Under the pieces are notes generated by a model. That model made no database searches. It was not told the origin of the DNA and was given only the letters and a program-made list of their open reading frames with translations. Source: Nitrospira sp. SG-bin2 (lineage in GTDB: Bacteria; Nitrospirota; Nitrospiria; Nitrospirales; Nitrospiraceae). From it: a DNA stretch of 64,000 nucleotides. Location: contig LVWT01000049.1 of NCBI GenBank assembly GCA_002083405.1, positions 264,735-328,734 on the forward strand, in the 5' to 3' direction. The position numbers and the translations under genes were made by a program. Shown here piece after piece: positions 18,341 to 27,121 of the stretch; the first letter of the stretch is position 1; every line of letters begins with the position of its first letter.

Positions 18341-19083
18341 TGGACGATCGTGCGATGACTGCGTTGATTACGGGCGCGGCTGGTGGTATCGGGCGTGTCT
18401 TGTGCGCCGAGTTTAGGAAGGCGGGCTATCGGGTGATTGCGACCGATGTGTCCGGCGCGCCGGCTGCCGCATGCGATCACTTTGTCGAAGCCGATCTCAA
18501 GGAGGTGTGCCGCGACGAGGCCTGTTTGAAGCGCTTCGTTCGCCAGCTCAATCTCCCTGCTTCAGGCCTCACGACCCTGATCAACAATGCCGCGGTGCAG
18601 GCGCTCAACCGGACCGAAAAAGTATCGGTGCAGGATTGGCGCGATACGCTGGATGTCAACCTCCTTGCTCCGTTTCTGCTGACTCAAGCGCTTTTGCCGG
18701 ATTTGGAAAAGGCGGGCGGCTCGGTGGTCAATATGGGAAGCGTGCATGCGACTGCGACGAAGCCAGGATTCGTGTGTTACGCAACCAGCAAGGCGGCGTT
18801 GGTCGGATTGACCAGGGCTCTTGCGGTCGATTTGGGCGGCCGTGTCCGGGTGAATGCCATCAACCCGGCGGCAGTGTCGACACCCATGTTGCGCCAGGGA
18901 TTTGAAGGCAAGGATGCGCAATTCGCGGTTCTTGGCGGGATGCACCCGGTGGGGCGAATTGCCGAGCCTGAGGAAATCGCTCAAGCGGTACTGTTCTTAG
19001 CCTCCCGCAATGCCGCATTCGTCACGGGCGCGGCGTTCGATGTGGATGGCGGCATTTTGTCGCGCTTACATGATCCGGATTGA
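18340..19083 (+). CDS. Short-chain dehydrogenase/reductase
   Basis: 247 residues from ATG 18340, which overlaps the previous stop (TGATG); a GTG lies 3 bases upstream. Classical SDR features are ALITGAAGGIGRVL for cofactor binding, LINNAAVQ, the catalytic serine in NMGSVHA, and YATSKAALVG with Tyr and Lys. The C-terminus FVTGAAFDVDGGILS matches the classical FabG-like group. It presumably works with the adjacent 2-hydroxyacid dehydrogenase on a sugar or keto-acid substrate. Confidence 0.88.
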   Translation: MDDRAMTALITGAAGGIGRVLCAEFRKAGYRVIATDVSGAPAAACDHFVEADLKEVCRDEACLKRFVRQLNLPASGLTTLINNAAVQALNRTEKVSVQDWRDTLDVNLLAPFLLTQALLPDLEKAGGSVVNMGSVHATATKPGFVCYATSKAALVGLTRALAVDLGGRVRVNAINPAAVSTPMLRQGFEGKDAQFAVLGGMHPVGRIAEPEEIAQAVLFLASRNAAFVTGAAFDVDGGILSRLHDPD

Positions 19084-19146
19084 AGGCGCATTGTCTTTGT
19101 GTTCGGATCTTTGCGTGCGCGAGTGTCCGCTTCGAGGAAGACCCCA

Positions 19147-20388
19147 TTGAAACGAACGATACCGTCTACTGCTGCAGGGGAATGGCCGCCTGCTGTCATT
19201 GCGGGTGCTTTTCAGACCGGCGTGCTTGGTGTTCGGAGTCTCAAGCGGCGCGGTGTAAAGGCGCTTTGCTTTGATTGCAACCCCGCGATGTCCGGATTTC
19301 GATCCGTGTACGGACCGGCGCGCCTGTGCCCCAACCCCGATGAGGAACCGCAACAGTGGTTGGAGTTCATGAAAGAGCTCGCCCATGAATTGGGATCGAA
19401 AGCAGTCCTGATTCCCAGTTCCGACCGATATGTGACGGCGATCGCCGATCATAGTGAGATGCTGCAAGACCATTTTCTAGTGAACCCGGGTATCCGGATC
19501 CAGGGGTTGCTCGCAGAAAAACAGACGCAGTATCGGCTGGCTATGGAACATGGCATGCCGATGCCGCAGACCGGCATGGTTGACACGCGGGAAGAATTGC
19601 TCGAGTTCTCGGGCAAACTGAGTTATCCATGCTTGATCAAGCCATGGCATTTCAGAGAATGGGAAAAATTCCAGGCGGACCACCCTCTGTTCCATCAAAA
19701 GATCGCGATCGCCAATTCTGCCCAGGAACTGGCCGCAACCTATGAGTTAGCCAGGCCGATCACGCCGAGTGTGATTGTGCAAGATATCATTCAGGGTCCT
19801 GACCAGGCCAAGCGAGTCTACCTCTCCTGTTATGACCGGGCCGGGAAACGGATTGCGAATGCCATGTTTCGTGAACTGCGGTGCGTTCCTTTGGGCTTCG
19901 GGCCGGCGTCGGTGAGTGAACCGTTTCCGGACGCGGAAGCGGATGCCGTATGTGACTGCTTTCTGAAGAAAATCGGATACGTTGGAATCTGCGAAATTGA
20001 GGTCAAGTGGGATTCCAGAGATGGACAGGTGAAGCTGATCGAGGCGAATCCAAGATTGTCCGGTGGCGGAGACGCCGCGCCTTACGCAGGGGTGGATTTG
20101 TGTTGGATTCACTATCTGGAAATGATCGGCAGGCCGCTAGAGCCTATTTCCCCGACCGGAAGGCATTTCCGGCATATCGTGTTGCGTTCCGAGGGCACGG
20201 CGATTCCAGAGTACATGAGGGCCGGGTTGTTATCGTGGAAGCAGTTGCTCAACTCCTATACACCACCGCTGGCGTTTTTCGATTTTGATCTGCGCGATTG
20301 GAGGAACTCGTTGGAAACCTTGGTCGTATCGATTCGGTCGCTCATGCACGCGCTGTGGAATGGTAGTTCAAAGCCCAAGTCGTCCTGA
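19147..20388 (+). CDS. ATP-grasp ligase (carbamoyl-phosphate-synthase-like fold)
   Basis: About 413 residues. TTG 19147 is chosen because GAGGAAG (19134-19140) lies 6 bases upstream; GTG 19099 is possible. After an N-terminal Rossmann-like region (AVIAGAFQTGVLGV) come the ATP-grasp elements: SYPCLIKPWH (first lysine), VIVQDIIQGPDQ, and the acidic/asparagine metal motif KLIEANPRLSGGGDA. Such enzymes join a carboxylate to an amine or other nucleophile through an acyl-phosphate. It ends the MBL-GT-CMP-synthetase-dehydrogenase block and is a candidate for amidating or peptidylating the acid sugar. The substrate is unknown. Confidence 0.82.
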   Translation: MKRTIPSTAAGEWPPAVIAGAFQTGVLGVRSLKRRGVKALCFDCNPAMSGFRSVYGPARLCPNPDEEPQQWLEFMKELAHELGSKAVLIPSSDRYVTAIADHSEMLQDHFLVNPGIRIQGLLAEKQTQYRLAMEHGMPMPQTGMVDTREELLEFSGKLSYPCLIKPWHFREWEKFQADHPLFHQKIAIANSAQELAATYELARPITPSVIVQDIIQGPDQAKRVYLSCYDRAGKRIANAMFRELRCVPLGFGPASVSEPFPDAEADAVCDCFLKKIGYVGICEIEVKWDSRDGQVKLIEANPRLSGGGDAAPYAGVDLCWIHYLEMIGRPLEPISPTGRHFRHIVLRSEGTAIPEYMRAGLLSWKQLLNSYTPPLAFFDFDLRDWRNSLETLVVSIRSLMHALWNGSSKPKSS

Positions 20389-20445
20389 TTCTTTCTCTCT
20401 GTTGAAATATACGGTGGACCTCCCTGAGGTTAACCAGAGATCCTT

Positions 20446-21570
20446 TTGAAGCCACGAATCAGAAAAATTAATGTGATGCTGGCAATCGCCGGACTCCATC
20501 ATGGGGGGGCAGAGCGGGTGATTGCCTCATTGTGTAACCATCTGGACAAGAGCAGATTCTCTGTCACTGTGTGCTGGCGTACGGCGCGGGGTGCAATCGG
20601 GGAGGAGTTGATGGCGCAGGGGCACGAGGTGATCGGGTTACCCGAGCTGGATCCTACGGTGACTCCCTATCGCCGGTTTTTGGTTTTAAAGAAGCTGATG
20701 GAGGAGAAATGTATCGATGTCCTGCACACACATGACACAGGCGCGCTCGCCGATGGCGCGCAATGCCGCATGCTGGGTTCCAAGACCCGCTTGGTTCATA
20801 CGTTCCATTTCGGCAACTATCCAATTCTGAAGAAGCGTTATGTCCTGATGGAGATGATATTCAGCCGAATGGCAAATCATCTGGTCGCCGTCGGTGTCGA
20901 ACAGGCGAAGCAGATTCGCAAAGCGCTCTGGCTATCTTCTTCCAAGCTGGATACGGTTTACAACGGCGTTGGATTGCCGGCTTTTGATTCCAGCGCAGAT
21001 CCTCTCAGGTCCTATCGCAATAGGCCGGGACAGCCGGTGGTGATCGGTTCCATTTCGACCTTGATAGAGCAGAAGGGATTGACCTTTCTCCTGGAGACGG
21101 CGGATATCCTTCGACGAAAGAACACGAATTGCGTATTTCTGATCGTAGGCGGAGGCCCGTTACAGCAGGAGCTGGAGAGCAAATGCAAGAGGCTTGGCCT
21201 GACCGATACCGTGCATTTTCTGGGGTGGGTGCCGAACGCTGCGAACAACATGCTTCCATTTCTGGATATCTTCTGTCAGTCGTCCTTGTGGGAGGCCAAT
21301 TCGATTGTGTTGTTGGAAGCCATGGCAGTGGGATTGCCGATCGTCACCACGGATGTCGGGGAGAGCAGGCATGTCATCGAGGAAGGACGGAGTGGTCGGA
21401 TAGTGAGGCCTCGAGATCCGGCTGGCATGGCTGACGCGCTGGTCATGCTGGTTGCGCAGAAGGAATTGCGTCAGAAAATGGGGCAGAGCGCGAAGCAGGA
21501 CTTTGTGGACAAGTTTACCGTCGACAAGATGATCGTCCGCTACCAGGGTCTCTATGAAGACCTATTGTGA
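20446..21570 (+). CDS. Glycosyltransferase family 4 (GT-B)
   Basis: 374 residues from TTG 20446; a GTG at 20473 or ATG at 20476 are alternatives. The N-terminus AGLHHGGAERVIASL is the glycine-rich acceptor loop of GT4 enzymes. The C-terminal domain has ISTLIEQKGLTFLLE and the nucleotide-sugar region SIVLLEAMAVGLPIVTTD, including the E-x7-E pattern. It is a retaining transferase of the cytoplasmic membrane face. It begins after a 57-nt gap, so it may start a new translational unit after the acid-sugar block. Confidence 0.88.
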   Translation: MKPRIRKINVMLAIAGLHHGGAERVIASLCNHLDKSRFSVTVCWRTARGAIGEELMAQGHEVIGLPELDPTVTPYRRFLVLKKLMEEKCIDVLHTHDTGALADGAQCRMLGSKTRLVHTFHFGNYPILKKRYVLMEMIFSRMANHLVAVGVEQAKQIRKALWLSSSKLDTVYNGVGLPAFDSSADPLRSYRNRPGQPVVIGSISTLIEQKGLTFLLETADILRRKNTNCVFLIVGGGPLQQELESKCKRLGLTDTVHFLGWVPNAANNMLPFLDIFCQSSLWEANSIVLLEAMAVGLPIVTTDVGESRHVIEEGRSGRIVRPRDPAGMADALVMLVAQKELRQKMGQSAKQDFVDKFTVDKMIVRYQGLYEDLL

Positions 21571-21834
21571 CTGCTGTGAGACATTATCGGAGTAAAGAGC
21601 GGAAGTTTAACGCGGGCGGTTGACCTACTGTCGATGCGCCGGTTCAAGGCTTTGGATCAATCACATCATTCTGTAGGCTACGCGGAACAATTCTTCTTCA
21701 TTCCCCATTTCCTGAAACTGTGCAAGAATGAAGGTGCGATGCGATTGTCGGGTTCTGAGATCTCTAGCCGGCCCGGTACAAGGTCAAGCAGAGAATTGCT
21801 GCGCAGTGCCGATGGGGGTGTGGAAGTGACGGTA

Positions 21835-22965
21835 ATGGAAGGGTTGTTCTGGCTGTCGGCGATCGGGGTCGTGTATCCCTACCTGGGGTATCCTGTTCTG
21901 TTGTGGCTCGTAAGCGGCATGTTAGGGAGGTTCAGACCGCACACGCAGGACGACTCCTCGTTTTACCCCTCGATTTCCATGATTATTCCGGCTTGCAATG
22001 AGGAAAGCCGGATTGAACGGAAAATTGAAAACACAAAGGCGCTCCGCTATCCCGCCGACCGGCTGCAAGTGCTCTTCGTCTCCGACGGGTCTACTGATCG
22101 CACGGTGGAGCTGATCCGGAAGCACGAGGCTGATCCTATCGCGCTGATCGAGCTTCCGGTACGAGGCGGGAAGGCGGCGGCGCTGAATGCCGGTCTTGAT
22201 CGTGCCAGGCATGATGTCGTCGTGTTTTCGGATGCGTCGATCGAGCTGGAGCCGGATGCCTTGCGGTACATCGTGCAGGGTTTTCGTGATCCCGGTGTCG
22301 GGTGCATTTCCGGCGAGGACATGATTGCGGAGTCAGGCGGAGAGGCTTGGTACGGACGGTATGAATTGCTGGTCCGCCGCTTGGAATCCAGGGTCCATTC
22401 TATTGTTGGCGCAAGTGGATCCTTCTATGCGCAGCGGCGTGAGCTCTGTGAGCCGTTTACGGAAGGCCTGGCGCCTGATTTTCTGTCCGTGCTCAGAACA
22501 GTGGAGAAGGGGTTCCGTGCCGTCAGCGAGCCGGCCGCCGTGGGTATGATGACCAGTGTCAAAGACTCCAAACAGGAGTTTGACCGGAAAGTGCGCACGT
22601 TGATCCGTGGAATGACCGCGCTGTTTGCCTATAGACGGGTACTGAATCCTGTGCGGTTCGGTGTCTTTGCCATCGAGATGCTGTCCCATAAGATCTTGCG
22701 CTGGTCCGTGCCGTTCTTCCTCATCATCGCGCTGGTCAGCTCGGTGCTGCTCATCGATTCCCCGTGGTTTCTTTTTGTCTCGTTCGTTCAGATTGCGTTC
22801 TATCTGACCGCGCTCCTGGCTTGGTGGGGCTGGAGTCTCATCCGGCGGTCGCTGCCGGGAAAGATCGCACTCTACTTTTCAATGGTCAATGCGGCCATCC
22901 TGGTGGCCTGGATGAAGTATGCAATGGGTGTGAGGCAGGAACTATGGACGCCCTCGCAACGGTAA
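21835..22965 (+). CDS. Membrane-associated glycosyltransferase family 2
   Basis: 376 residues from ATG 21835 with GGAAG 8 bases upstream; the same frame is open further upstream without a good start. One N-terminal and about three C-terminal membrane segments (residues about 280-360) flank a GT-A domain. That domain has SMIIPACNEESRIE, VLFVSDGSTDRT, VVFSDASIELEP (DxD-type acidic region) and a divergent late motif in place of QxxRW. This layout resembles processive or polyprenyl-linked GT2 enzymes used in XrtA loci. It overlaps the hydrolase gene by 22 bases. Confidence 0.84.
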   Translation: MEGLFWLSAIGVVYPYLGYPVLLWLVSGMLGRFRPHTQDDSSFYPSISMIIPACNEESRIERKIENTKALRYPADRLQVLFVSDGSTDRTVELIRKHEADPIALIELPVRGGKAAALNAGLDRARHDVVVFSDASIELEPDALRYIVQGFRDPGVGCISGEDMIAESGGEAWYGRYELLVRRLESRVHSIVGASGSFYAQRRELCEPFTEGLAPDFLSVLRTVEKGFRAVSEPAAVGMMTSVKDSKQEFDRKVRTLIRGMTALFAYRRVLNPVRFGVFAIEMLSHKILRWSVPFFLIIALVSSVLLIDSPWFLFVSFVQIAFYLTALLAWWGWSLIRRSLPGKIALYFSMVNAAILVAWMKYAMGVRQELWTPSQR

Positions 22966-23789
22966 AGACTCCGGCGGTCGAAACGCCGGTGTTTTTTGAG
23001 GACGGGGATTATCGCCTCTTTGGTGTCGTGCACCAGCCGGTCGGCACGCCATCAGGAGCGGCGTGGGTGTTTTGCCATCCGTTCGCAGAGGAGAAGTTGT
23101 GGGCGCAGCGGGTGTATGTCTCCTTTGCCCGCACACTGGCCGCCCGAGGCGCTTGGGTGATGCGCTTCGACGCGATGGGGAACGGCGACAGCGAGGGGCA
23201 GTTTTCGGCTGCTTCAGTGGATACAATGTTGTCCGACATCGATTGCGCGATCCGGTACTTGGAGGGAGTGAGTGGCATCAGTGTGAGAATCGGGTTGCTT
23301 GGACTGCGCTTCGGCGCGACGCTGGCCGCCCTGGCTGCAGAGCGGTCTCCCAAAGTCGGCACGCTGGTGTTGTGGGAGCCGATTGTCGATGGCGCCAAAT
23401 ACATGCAGGAAATGCTGCGCATCAATCTGACCACACAGTCGGCGGTCTATAAAGAAATCCGTCACAATCGGGAAGCATTAGTCCGAATGATGCGGGATGG
23501 CGCCACAGTCAACATCGACGGCTATGAATTGGCCTATCCCTGTTACGAGCAAGCAACGGCGGTCAATTTGAAGGAAGGGCGCAAGCGGTTTGCCGGCTCC
23601 TGTCTGATTATTCAGATAGGAAAAGACGGGCAGCCCGTTCATCCCGACCTCAAGGTATTGCAGGGAACGTATCCTGCCGGTGATCTTCAGAGTGCCGTTG
23701 AGGAGCCGTTTTGGAAGGAAATCAAGCGATGGTACCGAGTTGCGCCGAATTTGTTCGAAACCACGTTGGCCTGGATGGCAGCACGATGA
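22944..23789 (+). CDS. Exosortase A system-associated alpha/beta hydrolase (nucleophile Ser replaced by Arg)
   Basis: 281 residues; start 22944 lies inside the preceding gene, with AGGCAGGA just upstream. The alpha/beta-hydrolase layout is clear: GVVHQPVG, FCHPFAEEKLWAQR, RFDAMGNGDSEG, then the nucleophile elbow GLRFGAT. At that elbow position 122 is Arg, not the Ser/Cys/Asp expected for catalysis. The pattern resembles the paired hydrolases reported with XrtA and acyl-CoA ligases. It may be inactive as a hydrolase or may use another mechanism. It is coupled by ATGA to the second hydrolase. Confidence 0.82.
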   Translation: MDALATVKTPAVETPVFFEDGDYRLFGVVHQPVGTPSGAAWVFCHPFAEEKLWAQRVYVSFARTLAARGAWVMRFDAMGNGDSEGQFSAASVDTMLSDIDCAIRYLEGVSGISVRIGLLGLRFGATLAALAAERSPKVGTLVLWEPIVDGAKYMQEMLRINLTTQSAVYKEIRHNREALVRMMRDGATVNIDGYELAYPCYEQATAVNLKEGRKRFAGSCLIIQIGKDGQPVHPDLKVLQGTYPAGDLQSAVEEPFWKEIKRWYRVAPNLFETTLAWMAAR

Positions 23790-24805
23790 CAAGCGAAGTG
23801 TTCCCCGTAACTTTTCAGAATCGGGATGGCCACCGCCTGTTTGGTATGGTGCATCGGCCTGCGAAGTCCTGCGCCAGCGGTGCCGCAATCATTCTCCTGT
23901 CGCCGGGGGTGAAAATGCGGGTTGCGCCCCATCGGCTTTACTTGGATATGGCTGAGCGTTTTGCGGCGCTAGGTTATCTCGTGCTGCGGTTTGACTTTCA
24001 TGGGTTGGGCGATTCTGAAGGAGAAGCCGAAGAAGAGTTTCTGGCCGATCTCTATGGTGCCGTGCAGGTCGGCCGCTACATCAATGACACGATCGCGGCC
24101 ATGGACTGGATGGAGTCCACTTACGCGGCCAAGAAGTTTATTGTTTCAGGGCTGTGTGGAGGCGCCATCACGGGACTGCTTGCTGCCGTAAAAGACCGGC
24201 GCATTGTCGGTCTGCTTGGGCTTGCAATTCCGGTCATTCTTGACGGTTCCCGCATCGATTTCAGCAAGTACATGACTGAGGCCCAGCTGAGTGCGACTCG
24301 TGACGGGTATCTTGGAAAGCTTGTGAATCCGGAGGCCTGGCGCTCATGGATTCGCTTTCTGACCTTCCGGAGCGATTACAAGCTGATCGCTCGCTCACTG
24401 CTCAAGCCGCTGCTGGAAAAATTGCGTAAACCTCAACCGATTGCGCCGGTGTCGACGCAATCAGAGCCAGCAGACAATACAAATCCGTATTTCGCACCGG
24501 CATTTCGCCAGATGGTATCAACTTCTCGGCCGATTTATCTCATTTTCTCAGAAATGGACCGTCTCTATTGGGAATTTGAAAAGAAATTTGTGGAGCGCAA
24601 CCGCCCGATGCTGGATTCGCATGCGGCTTGGTACGGGGTTCACGTGACCAAAGACGCCAACCATATCTTTTCGTTCCGTGAATGGGAGGAGGATATGTTG
24701 GATCGATGCGCCGAGTGGCTACATGCGTTTGAAGGCAATCAAATCGGGAACCTTCATCAAGGCGAGCAGGGAGCATTCCGTCAGAGCCAACAGGCGACTG
24801 CTTAG
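23786..24805 (+). CDS. Exosortase A system-associated alpha/beta hydrolase (Cys nucleophile elbow)
   Basis: 339 residues from an ATGA-coupled start. It is paralogous in plan to the preceding protein: GMVHRPAK, LLSPGVKMRVAPHRLY, RFDFHGLGDSEGE, and the elbow SGLCGGAI with Cys124 as possible nucleophile, as in dienelactone hydrolases. A late acid/His pair may lie in LIFSEMDRLYW and DANHIFSF. The pair accompanies acyl-CoA ligases in XrtA loci, so a thioesterase or acyltransferase role on the ligase product is a reasonable inference. The gene closes this transcription block before a 169-nt gap. Confidence 0.82.
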   Translation: MTSEVFPVTFQNRDGHRLFGMVHRPAKSCASGAAIILLSPGVKMRVAPHRLYLDMAERFAALGYLVLRFDFHGLGDSEGEAEEEFLADLYGAVQVGRYINDTIAAMDWMESTYAAKKFIVSGLCGGAITGLLAAVKDRRIVGLLGLAIPVILDGSRIDFSKYMTEAQLSATRDGYLGKLVNPEAWRSWIRFLTFRSDYKLIARSLLKPLLEKLRKPQPIAPVSTQSEPADNTNPYFAPAFRQMVSTSRPIYLIFSEMDRLYWEFEKKFVERNRPMLDSHAAWYGVHVTKDANHIFSFREWEEDMLDRCAEWLHAFEGNQIGNLHQGEQGAFRQSQQATA

Positions 24806-24857
24806 GAGGGGAGTGGTCGATTGCCTAGATGGTTTGTGATCCAGGTCCTCATGTGCC

Positions 24858-24874
24858 TGGCGATTCCAATGCAG
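24858..24874 (+). promoter_or_regulatory. Candidate sigma-54 promoter upstream of the hexapeptide acyltransferase gene
   Basis: TGGCGATTCCAATGCA has GG (24859-24860), exactly 10 bases, then GC (24871-24872). This matches the -24/-12 spacing of the sigma-54 consensus TGGCAC-N5-TTGC, with TGGC and TGCA matching best. It lies about 100 bases before the gene at 24975, in the only gap over 150 nt in this part of the locus. PrsR, a sigma-54 activator, is encoded at 55248. Confidence 0.45.
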
Positions 24875-24974
24875 CTTCGAGCGGTGTGCTTGTCGGTGTA
24901 GGCAACTTATGCGTGGGCTGCATGGTGCGGGCCCCCTCTGTTGAGCTAGCGACATGCATCTAGAAGCGTGAGAG

Positions 24975-25661
24975 GTGAATGAAAACGGGAGTGCTAGAGC
25001 AATGCTTATAATGGCGGGTCTGGTTCTTCGCCAGATTGGGTACTGGAGCTCTTTAGAGAAAGCGGCTCCGATGTGGCGCAAGCTGTGGCTGCGGATCAAG
25101 TACGATTGTTATGTTTCAATGAAAGCTCACATATATCACCCTGACAAGATCGTACTCGGACGGGGGGCGCATATTTATCAAGATGCCATACTTAACTTCA
25201 AGTCGTCCCACTCTGGGCACTCGCCGAGCATTGCGATTGGTTGTGACTCAAAGGTCTTGCCTTCGGCAAAGATTATTCCTCAACAGGGCTATGTGAAGAT
25301 CGGCAATAATTGCACCATCCAGTATGGGTGCCTCTTGTATGGTGTCGGGGGGCTAGAGATAGGAAATAATACCAGGATTGCTGCATATACGGTTATAACC
25401 CCGATGAATCATATATATTCTGATCTGGGCACTCCGATATGGAAACAAGGTGAGACTGCGATCGGGATTAAGATTGGAAGCGATGTCTGGATCGGTTGTG
25501 GTGCGAAGGTGCTTGATGGCGTGACCATTGGGGATGGGGCCGTTGTTGGCGCAGGAAGCGTTGTCACAAAGTCTATTCCTCCCTATTCTGTAGCAGCCGG
25601 GGTTCCTGCCAGGGTGATTAAGATGCGAGATGGCAGGATGCCGGAAGCGCAAATAAGTTAG
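24975..25661 (+). CDS. Left-handed beta-helix (hexapeptide repeat) acyltransferase
   Basis: 228 residues from GTG 24975, with ATG 25002 as an alternative. The central and C-terminal parts carry hexapeptide repeats ([I/V]-G-x4 units such as VKIGNNCTIQYGCLLYGV and IGSDVWIGCGAKVLDGVTIG). These end in the WbbJ/maa-type terminal motif VVTKSIPPYSVAAGVPARVI. A conserved catalytic His is probably the one in TPMNHIYSD. Family members O-acetylate sugars using acetyl-CoA in the cytoplasm. It follows a candidate sigma-54 promoter and begins the second half of the polysaccharide locus. Confidence 0.87.
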   Translation: MNENGSARAMLIMAGLVLRQIGYWSSLEKAAPMWRKLWLRIKYDCYVSMKAHIYHPDKIVLGRGAHIYQDAILNFKSSHSGHSPSIAIGCDSKVLPSAKIIPQQGYVKIGNNCTIQYGCLLYGVGGLEIGNNTRIAAYTVITPMNHIYSDLGTPIWKQGETAIGIKIGSDVWIGCGAKVLDGVTIGDGAVVGAGSVVTKSIPPYSVAAGVPARVIKMRDGRMPEAQIS

Positions 25662-25702
25662 ACCTGCCATGTTTGTGGGTGGTAGCATTCCGTTCATAGG
25701 TT

Positions 25703-27088
25703 ATGGCTCTGTTCCTGCACTCGAAGGCAATAGGCAGGCATGGATTGCGTGTTTTTCTACTATCTTCGTGGCTGATCGCAGATCTCCTCACATTATTAAT
25801 TAGTGCTGTTAATAGAAGTGGTGGGTTTGGAGTGCATAATTCAAAGCCGTCCGATGGGACTGCTCGTAAGATCCTATATCTTGAACGCAATGTGGATGGG
25901 ACCATCGGGGGGTCGTATCGCTCGCTGCTCTACTTGGTTCGATTGTTGGATAAGTCCCGTTACCATCCGATCGCGGCGTTTTACCGCGAACATCATCTGA
26001 TTGAAGAGTATCGCAAGTCTGGTTGTGCGGTTATGATCTTGACCTGCCCGCCTGTTATCAGGCTGCTTGATTGGTGTCCATCATCCACGAGTCGAATTCT
26101 TTCCCCGCTACGGTGGTCGCTTCAGTTTCTGCAGAAAGGGCTGAACTTTGTTTTTGGAACGCTCCGGATATTCTTCATGAACGTAATGTTGCTATTAAAG
26201 GAAGGCATTCAGGTCGTCCACTTGAATAACGGGATGCGCACTGCACCGGAATTGCTCTTTGCCAGCAAGTTGCTCGGGGTCAAAACCGTGGTGCATCAGC
26301 GGGGAATTGGAAAGCTGCCCAAGTCTATTAAATGGTTGGCGCAGTTAGTTGACCACGTTGTCTGTGTCTCGGACGCGGCGAGGTTGAATCTAGTACAGCA
26401 GGGAATTCCCGCACAGAAATGCACCACGATTCACAATGGAATTGCCCCGGATGAATTCTTGGCAGGGATTACAAAAACTCCGAAACAGGTAAGGGAAGCG
26501 CTGGGCCTTCCAGCGGATAGTCTCATTATCGGCGTGGCAGGAATGATCAGAGGGTGGAAGGGGCAGCTTGTCCTTGTCAAGGCGATGGTCAATGTCCGTG
26601 AGAAGCATCCGAAGGCACATTGTTTGATTATTGGAGGTGTGTCTGATCAGCACGAAGGGGATCGGGCCTATCGTGATGAGATTCTCGGCTTCATTCGCAC
26701 GCACCACCTTGAGTCGCAGGTGACCCTCATCGATTATCAGCCGCGTATCGCTGAGTTTATTCAGGTATTCGATATCATGGCGCATACGGCGATTGATCCG
26801 GAGCCGTTTAGCCGATCAGTGCTTGAAGGAATGACGCTGGGACGGCCAATCATTGCGACGCGCACCGGCGGAACCCCTGAGGCGATTGAGGATGGAGTGT
26901 CTGGTATTCTCGTTCCCCCTAATGATCCCGTCGTTTTGGCGGAAAAAATTAACATGCTCTTATGCAGTCCTGATTTGCGGGCTCATCTTGGTAACCAGGC
27001 TCAGGAGCGCATTCGGAAACATTTTATGATTCAGTCAAATGTTGAGGCTACTGAGCAGGTCTATCGTACCATTCTGCAGGAGAGATAA
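25703..27088 (+). CDS. Glycosyltransferase family 4 (GT-B)
   Basis: 461 residues, longer than typical GT4 enzymes because of an N-terminal hydrophobic stretch (residues about 15-38) and an inserted region around residues 110-160. The GT4 signature is visible as ILYLERNVDGTIGGSYRSLL at the acceptor loop, with AGMIRGWKGQLVLVKAM and EPFSRSVLEGMTLGRPIIA in the donor domain. It is a retaining transferase, probably membrane associated. The next gene, the flippase, follows after 33 bases. Confidence 0.87.
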   Translation: MALFLHSKAIGRHGLRVFLLSSWLIADLLTLLISAVNRSGGFGVHNSKPSDGTARKILYLERNVDGTIGGSYRSLLYLVRLLDKSRYHPIAAFYREHHLIEEYRKSGCAVMILTCPPVIRLLDWCPSSTSRILSPLRWSLQFLQKGLNFVFGTLRIFFMNVMLLLKEGIQVVHLNNGMRTAPELLFASKLLGVKTVVHQRGIGKLPKSIKWLAQLVDHVVCVSDAARLNLVQQGIPAQKCTTIHNGIAPDEFLAGITKTPKQVREALGLPADSLIIGVAGMIRGWKGQLVLVKAMVNVREKHPKAHCLIIGGVSDQHEGDRAYRDEILGFIRTHHLESQVTLIDYQPRIAEFIQVFDIMAHTAIDPEPFSRSVLEGMTLGRPIIATRTGGTPEAIEDGVSGILVPPNDPVVLAEKINMLLCSPDLRAHLGNQAQERIRKHFMIQSNVEATEQVYRTILQER

Positions 27089-27121
27089 GTCTTCGATGGA
27101 GCCAATAGGATTGCCAAGCGT

